Program-made: the position numbers and the translations under genes | Source of the DNA: DATAQC01 sp046263055 | Lineage (GTDB): Bacteria; Actinomycetota; Acidimicrobiia; Acidimicrobiales; AC-14 | Direction of reading: 5' to 3' | NCBI GenBank assembly: GCA_046263055.1 | Contig: JBHELO010000045.1 | Location: 1 to 11,883, forward strand | Length of the DNA stretch: 11,883 nucleotides | The notes under the pieces: generated by a model | What the model was told of the DNA's origin: nothing | The model's input: the letters and a program-made list of their open reading frames with translations, nothing else | The model's database searches: none | Shown here: one piece after another, positions 1 through 5,806 of the stretch | Layout: the number at the start of each line of letters is the position of its first letter | Numbering within the stretch: position 1 is the first letter of the stretch

Positions 1-221
1 GCGCCCGGGGACCGGACGGGCGCCGGCGGCTCCTCGGGCTGGACGTCGCGGCGAAGACCCTCGCGCTCGGCCTTGCGGCGCACGCGGTCGGCCTGGGCGT
101 CCTCGATGCTCGAGGAGTGGCTCTTCACGCCGATGCCGAGGGCGATGCAGAGGTCGAGCGTCTCCTTGTTGGTGAGCCCGAGCTCGCGTGCCAGTTCGTA
201 GACCCGGATCCTCGCTGCCAA
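1..221 (-). CDS. infB: Translation initiation factor IF-2, N-terminal fragment (3' end outside window)
   Basis: Initiation factor IF-2 is the GTPase that brings fMet-tRNA to the 30S subunit and promotes subunit joining. Only 73 codons are inside the window. They read as the small N-terminal IF-2 domain: after the start come IRVYELARELGLTNKE, then LCIALGIGVKSHSSS and a charged Arg/Glu-rich helix, leading into a Pro/Glu-rich linker. The GTPase core lies beyond the window edge. The start chosen is TTG at 219-221, because it gives the family-typical opening (M)AARIRVYELA and has AGGAGG at 225-230; the spacing of only 3 bases is shorter than usual. It follows ylxR by 60 bases and ends the rimP-nusA-ylxR block. 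Identification is firm; the exact start is slightly less so. Confidence 0.93.
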   Translation of the reverse strand, partial: MAARIRVYELARELGLTNKETLDLCIALGIGVKSHSSSIEDAQADRVRRKAEREGLRRDVQPEEPPAPVRSPG

Positions 222-245
222 TGTCCTCCTCGCGTCCTTTCCGCA

Positions 246-261
246 CCGCGACGTTTCGCGG
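246..261 (-). repeat. Small inverted repeat in the ylxR-infB gap
   Basis: The 60-base gap between ylxR and infB contains CCGCGA-AACG-TCGCGG on the minus strand, a perfect 6-bp stem with a 4-base loop. It lies about 15 bases upstream of the infB Shine-Dalgarno sequence. There is no T tract after it, so it is not an intrinsic terminator. It could affect infB translation or mRNA stability, but stems of this size are common at this GC content. Confidence 0.45.
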
Positions 262-281
262 CCTGTCGCTGCGTCGTAGCG

Positions 282-584
282 TCACCGCCGGGCCGGAGCC
301 CCGGGCGGTTCCTCCTCCATCCTCCCACGCCGGACAACCGACGCACGCAGTGACGCCACCGCCCCGGGCGTGACGTCGGTGCGCAGGGCCCGCCCGAACG
401 CCCGCCGTCCAGCGGCGGCGTCCACACAGGTCACCGATCCCCGGCACAACCAGGCGCCCCGGCCGGGCGCCGCCCGGCCCTCCACCAGGCTGCCGTCGGG
501 CCTCGCCACCACCCGCAGCAGCTGGTCGGGAGGGGCGGCCCGCCGGCACCCGATGCAGGTGCGCCGGGGCCCGGCCCCCCCTAT
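282..584 (-). CDS. ylxR: YlxR family (DUF448) RNA-binding protein with an apparently non-canonical start
   Basis: YlxR is a small basic protein regularly found between nusA and infB; the family is associated with RNA binding and has been linked to transcription regulation and to RNase P. The frame translates to 100 residues. It carries the family signature RTCIGCR near residues 8-14, followed by LLRVVARPDGSLV, GRGAW at 41-45 and RRAFGRALR at 60-68, and ends in a short acidic/Pro-rich tail. No ATG, GTG or TTG occurs in frame upstream of the conserved Cys motif. The first standard start is a GTG at 510-512, which would delete RTCIGCR. The best-placed alternative is ATA at 582-584: it overlaps the nusA TAG stop by two bases (ATAG) and has AGGAG at 593-597, 8 bases away. 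The gene identity is secure; the start is inferred and could be a sequence error. Confidence 0.82.
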   Translation of the reverse strand: MGGAGPRRTCIGCRRAAPPDQLLRVVARPDGSLVEGRAAPGRGAWLCRGSVTCVDAAAGRRAFGRALRTDVTPGAVASLRASVVRRGRMEEEPPGAPARR

Positions 585-1837
585 GTGGCGCTCTCCTCCC
601 CGGCGGCGAGGGACGACGGGGGCTCGCCGGCGACCGGCGCACCTGTCGCCGGCCGCTCGCCGTTGGTCGCCGCCGCGTCGGGCGGGGGGATGGCCGGGGG
701 GGCGCCGTCGGGCGGCGGCGGGGCATCGTCGCCGTCACCCTTGGACCACTCGTCCACGGAGACGCCCTCGCCGCCCTCGGCCGGCCGCCATACCATCTCC
801 CCGGCGTCGTTGGTGATCCACTCGCCCTGGGCCCACTCGTCGCCGGCGTAGCCGGCCTCCTCCTCGGCGTGCTGGGTCTCGCTCTTGATGTCCACCCGCC
901 ACCCGGTGAGGCGGGCGGCCAGGCGGGCGTTCTGGCCCTCCTTGCCGATGGCGAGGGAGAGCTGGTAGTCGGGGACGATGACCGCGGCGGTGCCCGTGTC
1001 CTCGTCTATGCGGACCTGGCTGACCCGGGCCGGCGACAGGGCCTTCATCACGAAGTCCTGGGAGTCCTCGGAGAAGGGGACGATGTCCACCTTCTCGCCC
1101 CGCAACTCGTTGACGACCATGCGCACCCGGGCGCCCCGGGCGCCGACGCACGCTCCCACCGGGTCCACGTTGGCGTCGTTCGACCAGACGGCGATCTTGG
1201 TGCGGTGCCCGGGCTCGCGGGCAACGGCCTTGAGCTCGACGACGCCGTCGCTGATCTCGGGCACCTCCAGCTCGAAGAGGCGCTTGATGAGGCCCGGGTG
1301 GGTGCGGCTCACGACGATCTGGGGGCCCTTGGTGGTCTTGCGCACCTCGACGATGTAGGCCTTGAGGCGGGCGCCGTGCTCGTAGCGCTCGTAGGGCACC
1401 TGCTCGGCCTGGGGCAGCAGGGCCTCCACCCGGCCCAGGTCGAGGAGGGTGTAGCGCTGGTCGTTCTGCTGAATGATGCCGGTGACGATCTCGCCCTCCC
1501 GCCCGGCGTAGTCCTCGTACTTCATCTCCCGCTCCGCCTCGCGGATGCGCTGGAGGATCACCTGCTTGGCCGTCTGGGCGGCGATGCGGCCGAAGTCGTC
1601 GGGGGTGTCCTCCCACTCCCGGCTGACGTTGCCGTCCTCGTCCAGGTCCTGGGCGTAGACGTGCATCTCCCCGGTGTCGGGGTCGATGGTGACGAACGCC
1701 TCCTCGGCGGCGTTGGGCATGCGCTTGTAGGCCGACACCAGGGCGTTGGCCAGGGCCTCCAGCAGGGTGTCGATGGAGACCCCCTTCTCCCGCTCGATGA
1801 CCTGGAGCGCCTCCATGAGCTCGAAGTTGGCGCTCAT
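581..1837 (-). CDS. nusA: Transcription termination/antitermination protein NusA
   Basis: NusA binds RNA polymerase and nascent RNA, modulating pausing, intrinsic termination and antitermination at rRNA operons. The 418-residue product has the usual order: polymerase-binding N-terminal domain (about 1-110), S1 domain (about 111-185, with REGEIVTGIIQQ), KH1 (about 205-255, VGACVGARGARVRMV) and KH2 (about 275-320, AIGKEGQNARLAARL). There are no C-terminal acidic repeats of the E. coli type. Instead a tail of nearly 100 residues follows: first acidic and Trp-containing (GDEWAQGEWITNDAGEMVW, then EWSKGDGDD), then Pro/Ala-rich. The ATG at 1835-1837 overlaps the rimP stop as ATGA, with GGAGG about 10 bases upstream, so translation is probably coupled to rimP. 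The gene ends overlapping the putative ylxR start. Confidence 0.96.
   Translation of the reverse strand: MSANFELMEALQVIEREKGVSIDTLLEALANALVSAYKRMPNAAEEAFVTIDPDTGEMHVYAQDLDEDGNVSREWEDTPDDFGRIAAQTAKQVILQRIREAEREMKYEDYAGREGEIVTGIIQQNDQRYTLLDLGRVEALLPQAEQVPYERYEHGARLKAYIVEVRKTTKGPQIVVSRTHPGLIKRLFELEVPEISDGVVELKAVAREPGHRTKIAVWSNDANVDPVGACVGARGARVRMVVNELRGEKVDIVPFSEDSQDFVMKALSPARVSQVRIDEDTGTAAVIVPDYQLSLAIGKEGQNARLAARLTGWRVDIKSETQHAEEEAGYAGDEWAQGEWITNDAGEMVWRPAEGGEGVSVDEWSKGDGDDAPPPPDGAPPAIPPPDAAATNGERPATGAPVAGEPPSSLAAGEESAT
626..653. repeat. 9-bp inverted repeat inside the nusA 3' end
   Basis: Positions 626-634 (gccggcgac) are the exact reverse complement of 645-653 (gtcgccggc), with a 10-base loop. 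It lies in the codons for the Pro/Ala-rich NusA tail, about 40 bases upstream of the nusA stop and the ylxR ribosome-binding site. No T tract follows on either side. It may be an mRNA hairpin near the nusA-ylxR junction or a chance result of GC-rich, low-complexity coding. Confidence 0.4.
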
Positions 1838-2352
1838 GACGCGCCCACCTCCGACCTGGCCGTTGCCGCACCGGCGGTGGCCTTGGGCCGCGCCCCCCGC
1901 TTGCCCCCCGGCTTGGGGGCCGGCCCCCACTCGAAGACGGTGCGGGCCCGCTCGACGTCGGTGAAGGACAGGCGCCGGCCGGCCACCGTGAACCCGTCGG
2001 CGTCCACTGCCCCCAGCACGCCCTCGACCCGGCGGTCGCCCTCGGTGCCGGGCGTGGTGCGCACCGCGACCCGAGTGCCCACGAAGCGGGCGAAGTGCTC
2101 GGGGGTGCGCAGGGGCCGCTCGATGCCGGGGCTCGACACCTCGAGCACGTAGCGGCCGGGGACGACGTCGTGGCGGTCGAGGTCGTCCGACACCAGCCGG
2201 GAGGCGGTGCTGACAGCGTCGAGGTCCACCCCGCCGGGGCGGTCGACCGTCACCCGCAGGACGGCGGCCGAGTGCTCGACGTCGAGCACCTCCAGGCCCT
2301 GGGTGGCCAGAGAGGCTTCGATCACCTCGCGAACGCGACCGGTCACGCTCAC
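1834..2352 (-). CDS. rimP: Ribosome maturation factor RimP
   Basis: RimP helps assemble the 30S subunit and acts on late maturation steps. The 172-residue protein contains the characteristic segment YVLEVSSPGIERPL (about 68-81) linking the N-terminal alpha/beta domain to the C-terminal SH3-like barrel, and the substrate-binding-like VRVTVD-type strand near 32-38. The last ~30 residues (PAPKPGGKRGARPKA and onward) are a basic, low-complexity tail beyond the usual fold. The GTG start at 2350-2352 is supported by AAGGAGG at 2361-2367 with 8 bases of spacing; a second in-frame GTG two codons later is less well placed. It is the first gene of the rimP-nusA-ylxR-infB run, lies downstream of a leader with a terminator-like hairpin, and its TGA overlaps the nusA ATG. 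Confidence 0.95.
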   Translation of the reverse strand: MSVTGRVREVIEASLATQGLEVLDVEHSAAVLRVTVDRPGGVDLDAVSTASRLVSDDLDRHDVVPGRYVLEVSSPGIERPLRTPEHFARFVGTRVAVRTTPGTEGDRRVEGVLGAVDADGFTVAGRRLSFTDVERARTVFEWGPAPKPGGKRGARPKATAGAATARSEVGAS

Positions 2353-2384
2353 TTCTGCCACCTCCTTCGTCTCGTGTGCCACAC

Positions 2385-2410
2385 AAAAGCGTGGGCCATA
2401 CTGCCCACGC
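2385..2410 (-). terminator. Intrinsic-terminator-like hairpin in the rimP leader (terminator or attenuator)
   Basis: On the minus strand GCGTGGGC (2403-2410) and GCCCACGC (2389-2396) form a perfect 8-bp stem with the 6-base loop AGTATG, followed directly by TTTT (2385-2388) and then GTGTGG. This is the only stem-plus-T-tract I found in the window. It lies 76 bases after the deacetylase stop and 32 bases before the rimP GTG. It could end the long rpsB-to-deacetylase operon or, because a -10-like hexamer lies upstream and no room remains for a conventional promoter downstream, act as an attenuator of rimP-nusA-infB. The T tract is short, so efficiency is uncertain. Confidence 0.7.
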
Positions 2411-2447
2411 CTGGTCACCAACCTCGTTCGAGCGGTAGAGCCACGCA

Positions 2448-2453
2448 AGTATA
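2448..2453 (-). promoter_or_regulatory. rimP: Candidate -10 element of a rimP operon promoter
   Basis: The minus strand reads TATACT at 2448-2453, close to the housekeeping -10 consensus and conspicuous in otherwise G/C-rich sequence. The region where a -35 box would fall (about 2471-2476) reads CGCCCG and does not match TTGACA, which is not unusual for actinobacterial promoters. A start near 2440-2442 would give a leader of roughly 90 bases containing the hairpin at 2389-2410 and the AAGGAGG ribosome-binding site. Confidence 0.5.
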
Positions 2454-2486
2454 CCGGCCGGGCGCGCCGGCGGGCGCCTCCCCCGG

Positions 2487-3278
2487 CTACCGCCGGTAGG
2501 AGATGACGCGGAACGACTCGGCGTAGTCGTAGCCGTGGGCCCTGCCCCGCTCGGCCAGTCGGGCCCCCACGAAGCCCTCCACGTCCCAGTCGCCGACCTG
2601 GCTGACGTGGGCCCTCAGGGCCGCCACCTTGCGGGCGAAGGTGGCGGTCACGTCCACCACCTCCGAGCCGCCGGCGCCGCCGCTCAGCCAGGTCTCCTCC
2701 AGGTCCCGCCACGGCGGCAGGCCCTCCTCGGTCTCCAACTCGGGGAAGATGGCGGCCGTCGTCCCTCCCGTCATGGTGATGTCCAGGGCGGCGGTGGCCA
2801 CCGCCCGGTGGTCCGGGTGGTTCACGAACCGGTCGGTCGGGAGGATCTCGGGGTTGGCGGCCAGGAGCCGGTGCGGCCGGTGGCGGCGGAACTGGCGGGA
2901 CAGGTCCCGCCGCAGGCCCAGCCAGTCGGCGGTGGCCACCTCGCTGTCCATGTAACGCAGGAAGGTCACGTCGGTGACGCCCACCGCCCGCGCCGCCGCC
3001 ACCGACTCCGCCTCCCGCACCCGCCCGAACGCCTCGGGGTCGGAGGCGGCGTCCTGCACGCCCTTCTGGCCCGACGTGACGATCACATACCGGACGTCCC
3101 ACCCCTCGTCCACCCAGCGGGCGATGGTGCCGGCCGCCCCGAACTCGATGTCGTCGGGGTGGGCACCGATGGCCAGGGCCCGGCGGCCCTCGGGCCCACC
3201 CCCCGCCGAACCGGTGACCGCTTCGGGGTCGTGGGCGCCGGACGCGTCACCAGTTGATGGCACGGGGGTGGGAGCCAC
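2487..3278 (-). CDS. PIG-L/LmbE family zinc-dependent N-deacetylase, substrate unknown
   Basis: PIG-L/LmbE enzymes remove N-acetyl groups from GlcNAc-type sugars and related compounds using a single zinc ion. The 263-residue product has the hallmark AHPDD at 39-43 (catalytic Asp plus His/Asp zinc ligands) in the context LAIGAHPDDIEFGAAGTIARW, and the second motif NHPDHR at 153-158 providing the remaining His ligand. Residues 1-31 are a Gly/Pro/Ala-rich lead-in of no evident fold. There is no signal peptide or membrane segment, so it is probably cytoplasmic. The GTG at 3276-3278 directly follows the ispG TAG; another in-frame GTG five codons later is equally possible. Relatives include MshB and Mca (mycothiol), BshB (bacillithiol) and antibiotic-pathway enzymes; the sequence does not let me choose among these. 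Confidence 0.9.
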   Translation of the reverse strand: MAPTPVPSTGDASGAHDPEAVTGSAGGGPEGRRALAIGAHPDDIEFGAAGTIARWVDEGWDVRYVIVTSGQKGVQDAASDPEAFGRVREAESVAAARAVGVTDVTFLRYMDSEVATADWLGLRRDLSRQFRRHRPHRLLAANPEILPTDRFVNHPDHRAVATAALDITMTGGTTAAIFPELETEEGLPPWRDLEETWLSGGAGGSEVVDVTATFARKVAALRAHVSQVGDWDVEGFVGARLAERGRAHGYDYAESFRVISYRR

Positions 3279-4496
3279 CTACTCCAGGTCCTTGTGGATC
3301 AGCTCCACGCGCTGTTCGACGGCGTTGGGGTCGTCGCCCTGGAGGGCCAGCATCTCGGCCCGGGCCCGCTCCGACTCCTCGGCGGCGCCGGCGTCGGCGG
3401 CCGCCAGGCGCGCGTCCACGCCCTCGGCCACCAGGCGCTCGGCCTCCTCCACCAGGGCGGCCACCATCTCCGCCTCGGGCACGACCCGGACGACCTGGCC
3501 CTTGACGAACAGGTGGCCCTTGCCCCGGCCGGCGGCGATGCCGAGGTCGGCGCCCCGGGCCTCCCCGGGGCCGTTGACCACGCAGCCCATGACCGCCACC
3601 TGGATGGGCAGGTTGCGCTCCTCAAGGGCGGCCTGGGCGTCGCGCGCCACCGCGATGACGTCCACGTCGGCCCGCCCGCACGACGGGCAGGCGATCAGGT
3701 CGAGCCCCTTGCGGTCCCGCAGGCCCAGGGCCTCCAGCAGCTGGCGGCCGGCACGGGCCTCTTCCACGGGGTCGGCGGTGAGGGAATAGCGGATGGTGTC
3801 GCCGATGCCCTCGGCCAGCAGGGTGGCGATGCCGGCGGTGGCCTTGACCAGGCCGGCGGGCGGGGGGCCGGCCTCGGTCACGCCCAGGTGCAGCGGATGG
3901 TCGGTGACGTCGGCCAGCCGGCGGTAGGCCTCGATCATGAGGGCGGGGTTGGACGCCTTCACCGAGATCTTGACGTCGGTGAAGTCCACCTCCTCGAGGT
4001 AGGCCAGCTCCCGCTGGGCCGACTCCACCAGGGCCTCGGGCGTGGCCCCGCCGTGGCGGTCGGCGATGTCGGGGTCCAGGGAGCCGGCGTTGACCCCGAT
4101 GCGGATGGGGATCCCCCGGTCCTTGGCCTCGGTGGCCACCGCCTTCACGTGCTCGGGCTTGCGGATGTTGCCGGGGTTGAGCCGCAGGCAGGCCACCCCG
4201 GCGTCGAGGGCGGCCAGGGCCAGGCGGTACTGGAAGTGGATGTCGGCCACGATGGGGACCGGCGAACGGGGCACGATGCGGGCCAGGCCCTCGGCCGCCT
4301 CGGGTTCGTTGCAGGTGCAGCGCACGATGTCGGCCCCCGCGCCGGCCAGGGCGTAGATGGACGCCAGGGTGCCCTCCACGTCGGCTGTCTTGGTGACGGT
4401 CATGGACTGCACGCTCACCGGCGCCCCGCCGCCCACCGGCACCGACCCCACCCGGATCTGGCGGGTGGGGCGGCGCGCGAAGGTGGGCGCGGTCAC
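3279..4496 (-). CDS. ispG: 4-hydroxy-3-methylbut-2-en-1-yl diphosphate synthase (IspG/GcpE)
   Basis: IspG is a [4Fe-4S] enzyme of the MEP pathway that converts MEcPP to HMBPP. The 405-residue protein has the N-terminal TIM-barrel signatures (VSVQSMTVTKTADV, IVRCTCNEPEAAEG, PIVADIHFQYRLAL, LRLNPGNI, IRIGVNAGSL) and the C-terminal iron-sulfur domain. The cluster ligands are visible as C270 and C273 in CPSCGR and C305 and E312 in MGCVVNGPGE. It is the compact bacterial form without the plant-type insertion. A C-terminal helical tail of about 50 residues (EERL-to-HKDLE) is Ala/Glu-rich. The GTG at 4494-4496 follows the rseP stop by 8 bases and has only a weak Shine-Dalgarno, suggesting coupling to rseP. 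It shares the operon with dxr, an earlier enzyme of the same pathway. Confidence 0.97.
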   Translation of the reverse strand: MTAPTFARRPTRQIRVGSVPVGGGAPVSVQSMTVTKTADVEGTLASIYALAGAGADIVRCTCNEPEAAEGLARIVPRSPVPIVADIHFQYRLALAALDAGVACLRLNPGNIRKPEHVKAVATEAKDRGIPIRIGVNAGSLDPDIADRHGGATPEALVESAQRELAYLEEVDFTDVKISVKASNPALMIEAYRRLADVTDHPLHLGVTEAGPPPAGLVKATAGIATLLAEGIGDTIRYSLTADPVEEARAGRQLLEALGLRDRKGLDLIACPSCGRADVDVIAVARDAQAALEERNLPIQVAVMGCVVNGPGEARGADLGIAAGRGKGHLFVKGQVVRVVPEAEMVAALVEEAERLVAEGVDARLAAADAGAAEESERARAEMLALQGDDPNAVEQRVELIHKDLE

Positions 4497-4504
4497 GAGC
4501 CCGC

Positions 4505-5806
4505 CTACTGGAAGGGGTTGGCGAGGGGGCGGACGATGTCGAGCCAGATCGACGTCGCGCCGAGCAGGAGCAGGATGGCCACCACCGCGGCGGTGAAGGG
4601 CATCATCTTGCCCACGTCGGCGTGGTAGCGCCGGCCCCGCCGGGACCGGATGCGCTCGTAGGTGGCGATGGCCACGTGACCGCCGTCGAGGGGCAGGAGG
4701 GGGACGAGGTTGAACACCCCGACGAAGATGTTGAGCAGCACGAACAGCTCGAGCACGCTGAACAGCCCGGTGTCGGCCGCCTGACCGGCGATGCGGACCA
4801 CCCCCACGATGGACACCGGGCGGCTGGCCTGGGCGTCGGCCGACGTGCCCGACGACGTGCCGCCGGTGAGCTGGGAGGCGTAGTTGCGCAGCGAGCCCGG
4901 GGCGAAGAACGAGCCCAGGGCCAGGACCGACCGCCACGTCAGTGATCCGGTGTCACGCCCGGCCCGCACCAGCCCCACGGCGGGGTTCACCCGGTCGACC
5001 GACGGCTTGGGCCCGACACCGATGAACCCGATGGTCGCGCCGTCGCGGGTCACCTGTGTCGGTGTGGCGGTCAGGGTGACGGGGGCGCCGTCGCGCTCGA
5101 CCACGAAGGTGATCGGGGTGCCCGCCCGGGCCCGGATGTAGGTCGGCAGGTCGTCCCACCGGGTGGCGGGCTTGCCGTCGTAGGACACGATGTGGTCGCC
5201 CACCCGGAAGCCGGCGAGCTGGGCCGGGCTCTCCCCCGTGCGCAGGCGGCTGATGTCGCCGACGGTGGTGGTGGGCTTGTCGTAGCGGGGTACCCCGACC
5301 ACCGACCACAGCAGGGTCAGCACGACCAGGGCGATCAGGAAGTGGACGGCGATGCCGGCCACCGCCACCACCATCCGCCGCCCGTAGGGCTGCTGGCGGT
5401 AGGTGCGGGCCTCGTCGGCGGGGTCGATGTCCCGCTCCAGGTTGCTCATCCCGATGATCTTCACGTAGCCGCCCAGGGGGGCGGCCTTGACCCCGTACTC
5501 CGTCTCGCCCCGGCGCATGGACCACAGCCGAGGGCCGAAGCCGAAGAAGAACTCGGTGACCTTCATGCCCGAGAGCTTGGCGGTGACGAAGTGGCCGAAC
5601 TCGTGGGCCATGACCATCCCGACGACGGCCAGCACGAAGGCCACCACCGGGAAGGAGCCGGTGGCCAGGGACAGCACCACGGCCAGGAACAGGATGCCGA
5701 TCACGGGCGTGGCCTGGCGCCAGCCCTGGTGCTCGTGGCCGGGGGGGCCGCCGGGCCGGGTCGAGTCGGTGGGCGCCGGCGACAGGCTGTCGGACGTCTG
5801 GGTCAT
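4505..5806 (-). CDS. rseP: M50 family site-2 intramembrane zinc protease (RseP/Rip1 type)
   Basis: This membrane protease cleaves transmembrane substrates, typically anti-sigma factors, to release ECF sigma factors. The 433-residue protein begins with about 30 hydrophilic residues, then a hydrophobic segment (about 34-48) and a second one carrying the zinc motif HEFGH at 68-72. The conserved juxtamembrane GYVKIIGM lies at 113-120, followed by a membrane segment at about 146-172. A single PDZ domain spans roughly 180-260 (SPAQLAGFRVGDHIVSYDGKP). The third zinc ligand lies in NLVPLLPLDGGH at 366-377 (D374), and a last membrane segment is at about 404-424. One PDZ domain matches the actinobacterial form rather than the two-PDZ E. 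coli form. The ATG at 5804-5806 overlaps the dxr TGA (ATGA). Its physiological substrate cannot be read from this window. Confidence 0.94.
   Translation of the reverse strand: MTQTSDSLSPAPTDSTRPGGPPGHEHQGWRQATPVIGILFLAVVLSLATGSFPVVAFVLAVVGMVMAHEFGHFVTAKLSGMKVTEFFFGFGPRLWSMRRGETEYGVKAAPLGGYVKIIGMSNLERDIDPADEARTYRQQPYGRRMVVAVAGIAVHFLIALVVLTLLWSVVGVPRYDKPTTTVGDISRLRTGESPAQLAGFRVGDHIVSYDGKPATRWDDLPTYIRARAGTPITFVVERDGAPVTLTATPTQVTRDGATIGFIGVGPKPSVDRVNPAVGLVRAGRDTGSLTWRSVLALGSFFAPGSLRNYASQLTGGTSSGTSADAQASRPVSIVGVVRIAGQAADTGLFSVLELFVLLNIFVGVFNLVPLLPLDGGHVAIATYERIRSRRGRRYHADVGKMMPFTAAVVAILLLLGATSIWLDIVRPLANPFQ

Noticed and set aside
282..512. ylxR starting at the GTG at 510-512
   Set aside because: This would remove the RTCIGCR motif that defines the family and is clearly encoded in frame just upstream.
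869..2152. Long open frame on the plus strand opposite nusA and rimP
   Set aside because: It lies antisense to well-identified genes, shows no family motif, and is the expected by-product of G/C-ending codons in a GC-rich genome. The same applies to long plus-strand frames at about 3294-4628 and 6992-9307.
2463..2480. GC-rich hairpin (GCGCC-CGCC-GGCGC) right after the deacetylase stop as its terminator
   Set aside because: The stem is only 5 bp and no T tract follows; the stem at 2389-2410 is much better.
2353..2486. tRNA gene (metY-like) upstream of rimP, as in enterobacteria
   Set aside because: The gap has no acceptor/anticodon/T-arm arrangement and no TTCGA-type T loop paired in a cloverleaf; only the terminator-like stem forms convincingly.
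2487..3278. Naming the deacetylase mshB or mca
   Set aside because: Only the general PIG-L motifs can be seen; the context is not a mycothiol cluster and specificity cannot be told by eye.
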